Source: Polycladomyces abyssicola (GTDB lineage: Bacteria; Bacillota; Bacilli; Thermoactinomycetales; JIR-001). Taken from it: a stretch of 64,000 nucleotides of DNA. The notes below the pieces were generated by a model, which saw nothing but the letters and a program-made list of their open reading frames with translations, was not told where the DNA came from and did no database searches. Of the stretch, positions 17,315 through 25,968 are shown piece by piece. Location: positions 2,592,001 through 2,656,000 of the forward strand of contig NZ_AP024601.1 in NCBI RefSeq assembly GCF_018326425.1, given 5' to 3'. Made by a program: the position numbers and the translations under genes. Position 1 is the first letter of the stretch. Each line of letters begins with the position of its first letter.

Positions 17315-17585
17315 AACATTCTAAGGAAAGTTGAAAGGCGTTTAGAAATGGAAATGAATCAACTCTCGACCGATATGATTCAATATGGCTATCCTAATTC
17401 CTTTGCGATCACGCCCTTACGTTCTTAATGATACATTATCCTGACTGAACGAACGGAACTTTGTGGCCATGGAAAAGCCCCCCTTTAAGTAAATTTACGC
17501 ACACTTTTTATTGCGTGTTTACTTAAAGGGGGGCACTTCACAATGAGGGTGGTTATTCGTTAACTGGGGAATTTCGTCGACCATT
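17315..17585. other. Gene-free stretch with a long hairpin
   Basis: It holds a 26-codon frame at 17348-17428 with a weak SD, too short to support as a gene. It also holds a 58-bp hairpin (17477-17534) with 17-bp perfect arms, GCCCCCCTTTAAGTAAA and its complement, enclosing an ACGCA/TGCGT inner stem. Nothing else is seen. Confidence 0.5.
17477..17534. repeat. Long perfect-arm inverted repeat
   Basis: Arms 17477-17493 and 17518-17534 are exact complements over 17 bp, beginning with six C and ending with six G. The inner arms ACGCA/TGCGT extend the stem. It may be a bidirectional terminator, or the end of a lost insertion sequence. Confidence 0.7.
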
Positions 17586-17747
17586 TTATTTCGAAGTATC
17601 ATTCATTAGTAGTTCCAATTTCTCTACACGTTGCTTCAATTCATCCAGATCCAACGTCTTCGCCTCAACATCCAGCAGGCGGTTGTTCAGGATATTGGTT
17701 TTCCTGTCAAGGAAATCGAGTCGCTCTGAGATGTCTTCTTTACTCAT
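17586..17747 (-). CDS. Small coiled-coil protein
   Basis: 53 aa from the ATG at MSKEDISERL. The whole product is heptad-like (LDFLDRKTNILNNRLLDVEAKTLDLDELKQRVEKLELLM), a single coiled coil. There is no clear SD. A 13-bp-arm hairpin (17767-17797, ACAAACCCAGCGG with its complement) lies directly upstream and could be a remnant terminator. The function is not recognised, and a fragment of a longer gene is possible. Confidence 0.4.
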   Translation of the reverse strand: MSKEDISERLDFLDRKTNILNNRLLDVEAKTLDLDELKQRVEKLELLMNDTSK

Positions 17748-17766
17748 ACTATTCAGCTGGGCGCTT

Positions 17767-17797
17767 ACAAACCCAGCGGTTTTTCCGCTGGGTTTGT
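17767..17797. repeat. Perfect 13-bp-arm hairpin
   Basis: ACAAACCCAGCGG, TTTTT, CCGCTGGGTTTGT. The same core hairpin occurs at 49031-49057 as a terminator, so this may be a recombined terminator copy. Confidence 0.65.
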
Positions 17798-18069
17798 ATA
17801 TAGTTTGGGAGAAAAATAGAGAAAAACGAACGTGGATCACGGAAGGTCCCGCCTTCGGGCTACTACTCCTCATTCAGAGGAGGAATGCATTACTCCGTTA
17901 CCCTGGCAAGCCTCCGAATCCGTACGTAGCGAAGTCCGTGAAGAAAATCCCTAAAGGCATGTAGTCGGATTCTCATTAAACCAAACTAAGAAGACAACCA
18001 ACAAACGTTAACCACCACCACGTTGCCGACAAGAGTAGCAACAGTACGTCCATTGTTGTTGTATTCCCC
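17798..18069. other. Intergenic region downstream of brxL, no gene supported
   Basis: About 270 bp. A short frame beginning after AGAGGAGGA (17879 onward) runs only 14 codons. No U-tract terminator for the BREX operon is evident. The text around 17880-17965 looks like decayed coding sequence, but I cannot name it. Confidence 0.4.
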
Positions 18070-20130
18070 CTACTCGATCAAACCCTTAAAAACAGCATCA
18101 GTAGGATCACTATAAAATTCGATTCTAATCTTCGTCCAAAGTTCATCGGGAAGATCATTGAGGGCACGACGAGCAGAGATTGGCATCAGCAGCGTCGTTG
18201 CCTGTTTATCTATGGCGAGTTCAGCAATGGCTACAGGATTGTGAAGTATTTCAATCGAACCTCCCAGATTAAGCGGACCAACGATAATGGTCCCTCCACG
18301 GGTGTTTCTTCCTAAGAGTGCCCCCACCATGGCTACGAGGACGGCCAACCCCAAACCTGCTCCACTCTTGTCCGTATCCATTGCGCGAAGTTGGATGGAG
18401 AACTCATAGCTCCGTGGATCTCGGTCACCGACAAGCTCTTTAGCCCGCGCATAGAGATTCTGCTCACCCACTTTGACGCTTTCACGGAACGCAGGTGGCT
18501 GTGGGTGATTCAAAATACGTACGCCACTGCCTGGCCCCACGGCCACTTCAATACGATACAGTCCAGGCCCAGATTCATTGGCTCCCGGTCCGACCGCCCA
18601 CACCTGGCCTGGTGGTAAAGGATCGCCTTCAATTGCCTCATCACTGTGTAATTCAGGAGTGGACACAAACTTCTCTACTCCCTCGACACCCAGGGTGTAG
18701 CTAAAATGAGTGTTGCGAAATTCGCTCTTGAGACAGCGCTTCTGTTGTTCCTTGACACGCCGGCGAGATTCGAGGGCCACACGAACGATCCATTCAAGGT
18801 CATCGTCCGGAACAGGCATCTCTGGATCCGGGAAGAGAAGCTTCACTAAGCCACTAACAGTCTTGTTAACCGCTTCTATATCTCGACCGCTGAGAGCACC
18901 ACCCCAAAATACACGGTTCTGCAGAACCGGGACACGGCTAATTTCCCTCAGTCGATGCCAGCATTCGCTCAGGAAGTCACTAACAAATCCGAAATGGTTC
19001 GTCAGGTGCTCGTTAGGATTGAGCTTCGGGAAATCCCATCCCGGAGCAAAAGCATGGATACGGTCGTGAAAAGCTGTATCATCCCGCATCTCCTTCGGCA
19101 AAGGGCTCAACAAATGTCCAATGCGTTGTTGTTGCTCAATATCTACATCAAAGTTCCCGACCATCACAATTCCGCCCTCAGCACGTATGCTTTCTTTCCC
19201 ACGGCTGAATTCACCAGAGGCCATATACCCTTTCATGATGTTTACGCCGTCCTTCTGATCGAAAGAGATACCGGATATCTCATCGAAACAGACAACATCG
19301 TACTGGCAAACCAATCCACGTTGGCCGCTCACGTTGTTGACAAACATTTTGGCCACTGTGGCCTTCCCACCCGATATGAGGTGGGAGTAGGGGGATATCT
19401 GCTGGAACAGATGGCTCTTCCCTGTGCCTCGTGGTCCGAGCTCAACGAGGTTGTAATTACGCTCGACGAACGGCACCATGCGAAGGATGGCCACCATCTT
19501 GGCTCGGTCGCTTAGAGCGGATGGCTCCAACCCGATCGATCGAATGAGGAAATCACGCCATTCCTCAGTGGTAAACACCTTCCGTCCCTTCGACAATACG
19601 TCAAGAACGTTGGGGCTGGACATCTGGATCGGTCGTAACGCAGCAATCCGAAATGGACGCCCGTTCTTCTCTTGAGCCACAATCGGGTCGTACTCGAGCG
19701 TTACCTCGGTGTAGAAACCGTCCGTCAACATCCTCTCATTCTCTTTCACAAGCGAATCAGCGATCTGAACATCCCGCAGGTTTAGGCTCGGCAACTCGGC
19801 CACATAGCAGTCGTTTTTTGGGTCGAGTCGGGCCTTCACGATGTCGATTAGCTTGACTGAACCTTCCTCCCGTGCCCTGGCCTTGAAAAGCTCTTCTTCC
19901 CCAGACCGAACCGTACGCCCCTTCAACTGTTTCCCGACAATTTCGAGACCCTCTTGGATTTCCTCCTCATTTGTGCTTGCGCAATACCGGCCCAAGAGAA
20001 ACTCAACCACGTAGGTTGGAACCGGGAACTGGCGGGAATACTTTCGCACCAAATCTTTTCGGACAAGGTAGCCTTCGAAGACAGATGCTGCAATCTTGTC
20101 GAGATGGTCCATTTCCACATGAGCGATCAT
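18070..20130 (-). CDS. brxL: BREX protein BrxL (AAA+ / Lon-like)
   Basis: 686 aa, normal for BrxL. An N-terminal DUF4145-like/substrate region is followed by an AAA+ module with Walker A GPRGTGKS (residues 232-239) and Walker B VVCFDE (279-284). The C-terminal Lon-like domain holds KSGAGLGLAVLVAMVGALLG near 590-610. The Lon serine position is plausible in KSGAG; the partner lysine is not clearly placed, so protease activity is uncertain. BrxL is required for type 1 BREX phage restriction and forms DNA-engaging ring multimers in studied homologues. It is last in the operon, overlapping the pglZ stop by 4 nt. Confidence 0.95.
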   Translation of the reverse strand: MIAHVEMDHLDKIAASVFEGYLVRKDLVRKYSRQFPVPTYVVEFLLGRYCASTNEEEIQEGLEIVGKQLKGRTVRSGEEELFKARAREEGSVKLIDIVKARLDPKNDCYVAELPSLNLRDVQIADSLVKENERMLTDGFYTEVTLEYDPIVAQEKNGRPFRIAALRPIQMSSPNVLDVLSKGRKVFTTEEWRDFLIRSIGLEPSALSDRAKMVAILRMVPFVERNYNLVELGPRGTGKSHLFQQISPYSHLISGGKATVAKMFVNNVSGQRGLVCQYDVVCFDEISGISFDQKDGVNIMKGYMASGEFSRGKESIRAEGGIVMVGNFDVDIEQQQRIGHLLSPLPKEMRDDTAFHDRIHAFAPGWDFPKLNPNEHLTNHFGFVSDFLSECWHRLREISRVPVLQNRVFWGGALSGRDIEAVNKTVSGLVKLLFPDPEMPVPDDDLEWIVRVALESRRRVKEQQKRCLKSEFRNTHFSYTLGVEGVEKFVSTPELHSDEAIEGDPLPPGQVWAVGPGANESGPGLYRIEVAVGPGSGVRILNHPQPPAFRESVKVGEQNLYARAKELVGDRDPRSYEFSIQLRAMDTDKSGAGLGLAVLVAMVGALLGRNTRGGTIIVGPLNLGGSIEILHNPVAIAELAIDKQATTLLMPISARRALNDLPDELWTKIRIEFYSDPTDAVFKGLIE

Positions 20131-22457
20131 GACGACTCTCCCACCCTGGTTTTTCGTTGGGCAAGAACATTTCCGGCATGGTCCAGAAGGACCAGAACCA
20201 GATTCCTGTCCTCGTAAGCGTCGACGACGGCCAAACTGGTCGTGCCGTCCTTATCAAGTGTCTTGGTGGATGCTACCACAGACTTCCCGTTGGGCCTCTC
20301 AAGACGAAGATCGGCAATCACCTCGCCTACTGGACAGTCCGCCTCAACGAAACAGCGCATTCTACGCCAAGTCACTGAACGAATGGTGGCCCGAGGTGCC
20401 GATCTACTCCCACGCTCGACGTGCAGATCAGGAATCAGGCACTCCTGAATGCTGAGTCCACCGTGCGCATAGCTTGGAGAGGAGTTGAAGCAGGCGATCC
20501 CGGGTGCAGTAGCAAAACGCTGAGCTGTGTTCCAGTACCAGGGGACGATCAACGCATTAACCTGTGATTCACCCGCTATCACAGAACATCGCTTCCAACG
20601 GCTTGCCGTCAGGTGCTTAGGCAGATCGACTTTCGGCAGTCCTCTGGGGACCCAGAGCCAACCGTGGTCGGTTACCACTCTCACCGATGTCCAACCAGCT
20701 TCCAACAACTTCAGGATTCGTTCAGCCAGTCGTTCAAGCTCCGGCTCAATGTGCCGGGCAATCTCATCATCGAGGTCATGTCCACGTTGGTCGATCGTCC
20801 CCGCCTCACACCAACCCAATGCTTCGTCGTCGACGGTCCGGTCATCAAGTTCGCCTTGCAGCACCTGATATCCTCCCGCCTTCAAAGCGGCTCTAACCAT
20901 TATCGCGTTGGCCGGCTTACCACTCCCAGTAAATCTTGGTGTGAAGTCGTCTGGCAATTGGTCACCGACAATATTACCAGCAACTGGCGTGACAGCGGGC
21001 TTCGCTGTAGCGGTCACCGTTGGCAGCGCCGACCAACGCCACCGAACGTGGACACGGCAACCACGTCCCTCCAGACGCTCGGCAAGTCTCCGACCGACGT
21101 CATACCGGAGGCCATCGGCGAACAACAGACACATCCCGGGTTCTGCGACAACGGGTTCTTGTTCGCCTTTTACAGGAAGCGGATGCGCCTCGACCGCTCG
21201 CTGAAAAGAGCGCGCCGACTCGTCCAGCCATGGTTCGAGCAAAATTCGAACGGTGTTTTTAATAAGAGCCTCATCAGCGATTGGAGCAAGGGCAACCGCC
21301 TCCCAGGATGCCGCGTCCGCCTCCCAGGCACCTTCCACGTAAGCATTCGCGATCTCATCCGGCGTGCTTCCCCCGAGAGCCGACCGAGCCACGCGGGCGA
21401 GCCGTGCCAGGGGTTCAAGTACCGCGGCCATCGGCGAGAGACCAAGTCGTGCCCAGACCCAGCTTCGTCGTTCAGCGTGCTTTTGCTCAAGCTCCAATAC
21501 CTTGGCACACGCTTGGCTGTGTGAAAGATCCTTTAGTCCGGCAAGTTCGATCCGAACCTCCTCTTCATCCTGATCGTTATGATCTGGCCATCGCTCACGC
21601 TCGAAAAGGAGAACATCCGGCTTCGACCGCCGAAGCAGATCGGGAATACCCGGAAATAAATGAGGAGCCTCTTCAAAACGCTCCCACACCTCTTTCCACG
21701 GCCCTTCCCCCAATCCTAGTTGCTCGCCGGCGGTTAACTCACCATCTTTCTCGGGATCGAAGTCAAACTGTGCCCGACACTGGTTACGGAATGCTTCCCA
21801 ACGCTCGGAACCCATCCGTTCCTTTTCTTTTTTTGGGTCGCTCATCCATCGCAACAGATCGCGTACCACATCGCTTAAAAGCAACTGATCAAAATCTTCC
21901 GCTTCAAGGCGACGTCCACGAAGTCGCGCGATAGGCGTCTCTGCCACTTCACGCAGTGCCCGTGCCAAAGCTTCGAGCGTATTCTGATCCTTCGCAAGAT
22001 CCAGAGCAAGCCCCTGAGGTGAAGTCAGGAACGCTGTGACCGTCCAGTCGTGGCCACCGCGTTGCAGCCACAGCGTTCCTCGATACATCAATTCCACTAA
22101 AGGTCTCAGTGACGTCGGACAGTCCTCACCCGCACGCAAGTCCTGTCTCGCTACCCCCGGCAAGTAGACAATCGGTACCCGGTTCTCGGGGATCTTCGGT
22201 TCCTCCAGCGTCCGGTCAACCATACAGCGAATCCAGATCGCCGGTCCAGTTCGGAGAGCAGGGTCATAATCCCCAAAAACGATTAACTCGGGTAAACGCT
22301 TCAAAAGCAAGGATTTCAGGGGCAGCCACTGCCGCTTTGGGTCTGTCCACAGGATCGCCGCCGGGCGTACCATGCCATCCGGGGCGGTGTCACATGCGCG
22401 GAGTGCGGTAACAAGTACATCGAGGAGAGTCGTCGATGTCTCTGTTTGCGTTCTCAT
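20127..22457 (-). CDS. pglZ: BREX phosphatase-like protein PglZ
   Basis: 776 aa. The C-terminal half is an alkaline-phosphatase-superfamily domain: LLFADGLRYDVG (metal Asp448), SALPTVTATAKPAV (candidate nucleophile Thr region, about 477-490) and VVTDHGW (Asp597, His598). The N-terminal half is helical and specific to PglZ. In BREX and Pgl systems it is essential for defence and works with the PglX methyltransferase. It overlaps pglX and brxL by 4 nt each (ATGA), pointing to strict stoichiometric coupling. Confidence 0.95.
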   Translation of the reverse strand: MRTQTETSTTLLDVLVTALRACDTAPDGMVRPAAILWTDPKRQWLPLKSLLLKRLPELIVFGDYDPALRTGPAIWIRCMVDRTLEEPKIPENRVPIVYLPGVARQDLRAGEDCPTSLRPLVELMYRGTLWLQRGGHDWTVTAFLTSPQGLALDLAKDQNTLEALARALREVAETPIARLRGRRLEAEDFDQLLLSDVVRDLLRWMSDPKKEKERMGSERWEAFRNQCRAQFDFDPEKDGELTAGEQLGLGEGPWKEVWERFEEAPHLFPGIPDLLRRSKPDVLLFERERWPDHNDQDEEEVRIELAGLKDLSHSQACAKVLELEQKHAERRSWVWARLGLSPMAAVLEPLARLARVARSALGGSTPDEIANAYVEGAWEADAASWEAVALAPIADEALIKNTVRILLEPWLDESARSFQRAVEAHPLPVKGEQEPVVAEPGMCLLFADGLRYDVGRRLAERLEGRGCRVHVRWRWSALPTVTATAKPAVTPVAGNIVGDQLPDDFTPRFTGSGKPANAIMVRAALKAGGYQVLQGELDDRTVDDEALGWCEAGTIDQRGHDLDDEIARHIEPELERLAERILKLLEAGWTSVRVVTDHGWLWVPRGLPKVDLPKHLTASRWKRCSVIAGESQVNALIVPWYWNTAQRFATAPGIACFNSSPSYAHGGLSIQECLIPDLHVERGSRSAPRATIRSVTWRRMRCFVEADCPVGEVIADLRLERPNGKSVVASTKTLDKDGTTSLAVVDAYEDRNLVLVLLDHAGNVLAQRKTRVGESS

Positions 22458-25400
22458 GACAGCGCCCCCTTTGCCGCGCGTTCCCGCGCCGCCTGTTTTA
22501 CTGCGATGCTGTAGTGCAAATCGTTCCAGCGGTTGCCGTCGAAGTTCTGACCGCCCATGAAATTGGTACGATGCTCGGGGGATCTCTCCGGATCACAACC
22601 CCAGAACCAGGGGAAGTCATCCCTGGGGCGCAGACTTTCCGGCTCCTTCCCACGATCCTTCTTCCAGTTGATGTTCGGCTTATATCTCAGTACGCCGGCA
22701 CCGGCCCGACCACCCTTGTTCAGCGTCACCGACATGAACGGCCGAATGTTCAGCCGTACACCGTCATTGATGTCCGGCTCCCAACCGATCGGCTGTTCTT
22801 GCAATGGCTTCCAGCGGATGAATATATCATATGGTGGCTCGCCCTCCAAGATCTTCTTCAGCTGCTCTTGAAGGTCAAGAGCCGCAGCGAGACGGGCGTC
22901 CGCACCTTCCTTACCCTCGCTCTGCTCAGCTTTCTGCCGCTCGATCCAGTCACCCAAGTACGTATAAGTCAATGCTTCCAAGGTACGTCGACCATCACCA
23001 TCAGGGCCGGCAAGACGATGGTAGTTGACCAGAGCATGGAAGCCGTCTTTACGGCCGTCCCAGATGTGCCAGATAAACGGCCTGTGATGAAACAGCTTGC
23101 AGTGTTCTTCGAAAAATTTGTCCCGCAACCACTCCTCGAGCGATGAAGCAGGCCGACCATTGAGGGCCGCAGCCTGAAGAAGTTGCCGCTCCTTCGCCGG
23201 TGACCAATCATTACCAAACGCAGCGGCGAGAAGCTGGCGCAGTCGATCCGCCGCCGAGCTCTCTCCTCGTACGGGGGAAAGACAGACGATTCCGTCTGTG
23301 TCGGCAAACTGATTCAGCTCACTACAGCGGTTGACCCACTCCCGTGCTTCGGTGGCGAGACGCATGCTCGGGTCCTGCTCCGCCGGCCAGCGGTAACCGA
23401 GCAAACGAGCAATAGCGACCTGGAGTACTGTACGGGCTTCCGCCTTCGCTGGATGACCATGGAATATCCATTGTGTTGGATCATCACTGTACGGTTGGGG
23501 TAAGCCGTCAGGGTATGTCTGAGAGGCCACTTTTTGCCAATACTCCAGATCAAACGGTACCTTTACCAAGGTTGCATTTGTAACATTCACCTTCTGGTCG
23601 AGCTTGCGTACGGCCTCTTGGTAGATTGGGGAGGCACAAAAACACCAAATGGCAGCTAAGTGGTCAGTATCTTCTGGTACGATAACGGCCGTATTGTTAT
23701 CCCAGATCTCTCCTGTAAAGAGGGTTGCAGACAACTCACCCATCTGAGAAATTGCAACACCCTGCTTCCCCCATCCTTCTGTTCCCCGAACGTAGGCTCC
23801 AGGACTTCGTGTTAGTTCTCCCCTACCTTCCTGCCAGAAAAGAACCCGCTCTCTGCCGTTGTAATGACAAGTGGAATCAGGGGTACTTTGCTGGAATGAC
23901 CAATCTGTAAATATACGGTAAAATTCCCAAAAGTAGCGACTGAATCGAGGTGTATCACCGCTCTGTATACCGGCCAATCCTTTTGCATAATCTCCAAGGA
24001 TCTCGTCAGCCGCCGTAAAATCTAAGGATATGCGAGCGTCTGGGTTAGTCAACTGCTTTTCTTGGTCAACACCACGTAGAGGAGAACAACGGAGTGTCGC
24101 CTCCTTAGCACGCGGCTCTTGTACTTTCATAGCATCGATACCATAAAACATGTGATCATCGGGCGGCTCCGAGGCAGAAATAACACAAAGAGCTACATTG
24201 ACCACTTCTCCAGAAATTGTTTCAAATGCGCCTGGTCCGAGTTTGGCTAGGAGATTCCATTGCTGCGTATTCAGAAGCCGGCTCCGAAATGCCTTATAAG
24301 TAGCAAGAAATGTCCAGTTCTGGGGAATGACCACAGCGACCGTGCCAGTCTTTCCATTCATTTCCATAAGACGATCCAAGAACACCGTAGCAAGATTATA
24401 CGAGGATTCGGGGTAATTGGCGGTGCAGAAAGCCCGAAGCGTATCGCTCTGCCCTGTCCGCTTAAGATACGGCACGTTCGTGATTATTAATGTGTATTCG
24501 TCATCAAGCAGTTTATAAGCCCTAGCAATACCTTGAGCAGCAACGCTAATCTCGTGTTGCTCACTTACCACAACTTCTTCGCTTCGCATCGCCTCTACCA
24601 GCAACGGCTCAAGCTCATTGAAATCCGGAACGAACAGTTCATCGTCAGGTATCGCCCGACGCGGGTCGATTAGTGAACCAAGCTCAGGAGCCTGCTCAAA
24701 CAGATCGTACAACCGCTCCATGCCATACCTCAGGTTCATATCTTCGCCGGCGAACTTGAGCCACTCGCTTTTGGACACACCGACGGACAAACCAGAGCAG
24801 GCGATATTGAGGACCGGTAAGTCGATAACACGGCCCACCATCTTCCAAGCGGTCAATGCCAAATTAAACGCCGCGATTTGCGTGCAACGGGCGTCCAGCT
24901 CCAGCCCGAAGAGATTCTCTGCCAGCACAGCCCGGACCGCATCCTCGAGCGGCAGATCCTCTTCATCCATGCGCAAGCGCACCAATAAATCGAACGCGGC
25001 AACGAGAAAGTGTCCACTTCCGCAACAAGGGTCGAGCACCTTCAGATCCTTTGCATCTCGTGGCCAAGCATCAAACGTTCCCGCAGCCGGTCGCCAAGGC
25101 CCTTTTGCTCTGTCGGCATCCTTCTCATTAACTGGTTCCCGGACAAAGCGAAGATAATCAAAGCTATAGCCATTGAGTGCTACCGCTTCACGAAGTTCCT
25201 GTTCGCTGTTTGCGGACTCCACTAGTTCGGGTTGGCTGTCTAAAATCTTGCCGGCATGCCAGGCACCGATCGTATTGTGCAGGAGGAAAAACACCATGTA
25301 TGGCTCGGTAAACAATTGCGTAACCGCGGGAAGCGTCCGACCCGTGATCTTCTCTCCACTGTTATTGACTCGTTCCTTCTCGGCCGATTGCCAGAACTGA

Positions 25401-25954
25401 TAGGTCCAGCCAAGGGAGTCGTCAGCTGTGAATACGGCGGAGGGAAGATCGGCCAGCAACCCTTCCAACGTCTGCTGCGTTTCTGGTGGCAACATGACTT
25501 CCAAAACCGGGTCGTCCGCCCGAAAAATTTGCGGAAGCATCTGTTGGGCAAACCGACTGGCCATGACCCATGGATCTTCGTTTAGTTCGCGAGCCAGCTC
25601 CTCACATTCGGTCAACGTAATGGCTACTCCGGAATTCGGCTCGATGAGCAGGTCGTTTTCAGCAAGGAAACGAGCAAAAAGCATGCGATGCCAATGTTGA
25701 TAGGCGCATTCGTGAACGAGGCAGTCGATCTCCTGGGTTCCGCGCCTGGGGTCACGCTTGTCACCGAGCTGTCGCCCATGGGCGCGGAGCCGGTTACGAA
25801 GGTTCCGTTGCTCGGGCGTCATCGGACCATAAGGCTCGTGATGGTGAACCGCAAGGGCCTGGAGGGCGGAACGAGCGCCCTCCTCAGCAGCCTCGCGCGC
25901 GTCGACCACCACCCGTGCAAGCTGGCTACGTAGTTCACTCGAGAGTACAGGCAT
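22454..25954 (-). CDS. pglX: BREX adenine-specific DNA methyltransferase PglX
   Basis: 1166 aa, the type 1 BREX size. SAM-binding motif I is LDPCCGSGHFLVAAFD (Asp308-Gly314). The catalytic motif IV, usually N-P-P-Y, reads NVPY (493-496). A long C-terminal target-recognition region follows, ending in the WFWGCDPERSPEHR/FDGNRWNDLHY block typical of the family. PglX methylates the host's BREX site at N6-adenine so phage lacking the mark are blocked. The SD AAAGGAGGGAAC precedes the ATG 15 nt after brxC. Specificity cannot be read from sequence. Confidence 0.94.
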   Translation of the reverse strand: MPVLSSELRSQLARVVVDAREAAEEGARSALQALAVHHHEPYGPMTPEQRNLRNRLRAHGRQLGDKRDPRRGTQEIDCLVHECAYQHWHRMLFARFLAENDLLIEPNSGVAITLTECEELARELNEDPWVMASRFAQQMLPQIFRADDPVLEVMLPPETQQTLEGLLADLPSAVFTADDSLGWTYQFWQSAEKERVNNSGEKITGRTLPAVTQLFTEPYMVFFLLHNTIGAWHAGKILDSQPELVESANSEQELREAVALNGYSFDYLRFVREPVNEKDADRAKGPWRPAAGTFDAWPRDAKDLKVLDPCCGSGHFLVAAFDLLVRLRMDEEDLPLEDAVRAVLAENLFGLELDARCTQIAAFNLALTAWKMVGRVIDLPVLNIACSGLSVGVSKSEWLKFAGEDMNLRYGMERLYDLFEQAPELGSLIDPRRAIPDDELFVPDFNELEPLLVEAMRSEEVVVSEQHEISVAAQGIARAYKLLDDEYTLIITNVPYLKRTGQSDTLRAFCTANYPESSYNLATVFLDRLMEMNGKTGTVAVVIPQNWTFLATYKAFRSRLLNTQQWNLLAKLGPGAFETISGEVVNVALCVISASEPPDDHMFYGIDAMKVQEPRAKEATLRCSPLRGVDQEKQLTNPDARISLDFTAADEILGDYAKGLAGIQSGDTPRFSRYFWEFYRIFTDWSFQQSTPDSTCHYNGRERVLFWQEGRGELTRSPGAYVRGTEGWGKQGVAISQMGELSATLFTGEIWDNNTAVIVPEDTDHLAAIWCFCASPIYQEAVRKLDQKVNVTNATLVKVPFDLEYWQKVASQTYPDGLPQPYSDDPTQWIFHGHPAKAEARTVLQVAIARLLGYRWPAEQDPSMRLATEAREWVNRCSELNQFADTDGIVCLSPVRGESSAADRLRQLLAAAFGNDWSPAKERQLLQAAALNGRPASSLEEWLRDKFFEEHCKLFHHRPFIWHIWDGRKDGFHALVNYHRLAGPDGDGRRTLEALTYTYLGDWIERQKAEQSEGKEGADARLAAALDLQEQLKKILEGEPPYDIFIRWKPLQEQPIGWEPDINDGVRLNIRPFMSVTLNKGGRAGAGVLRYKPNINWKKDRGKEPESLRPRDDFPWFWGCDPERSPEHRTNFMGGQNFDGNRWNDLHYSIAVKQAARERAAKGALS

Positions 25955-25968
25955 TGTTGTTCCCTCCT

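Noticed and set aside
17870-17965. IS200/IS605 or TnpB right-end remnant downstream of brxL
   Set aside because: A short GGAG-tipped hairpin and decayed coding text hint at it, but no TnpB motif or guide-RNA-like structure can be supported.
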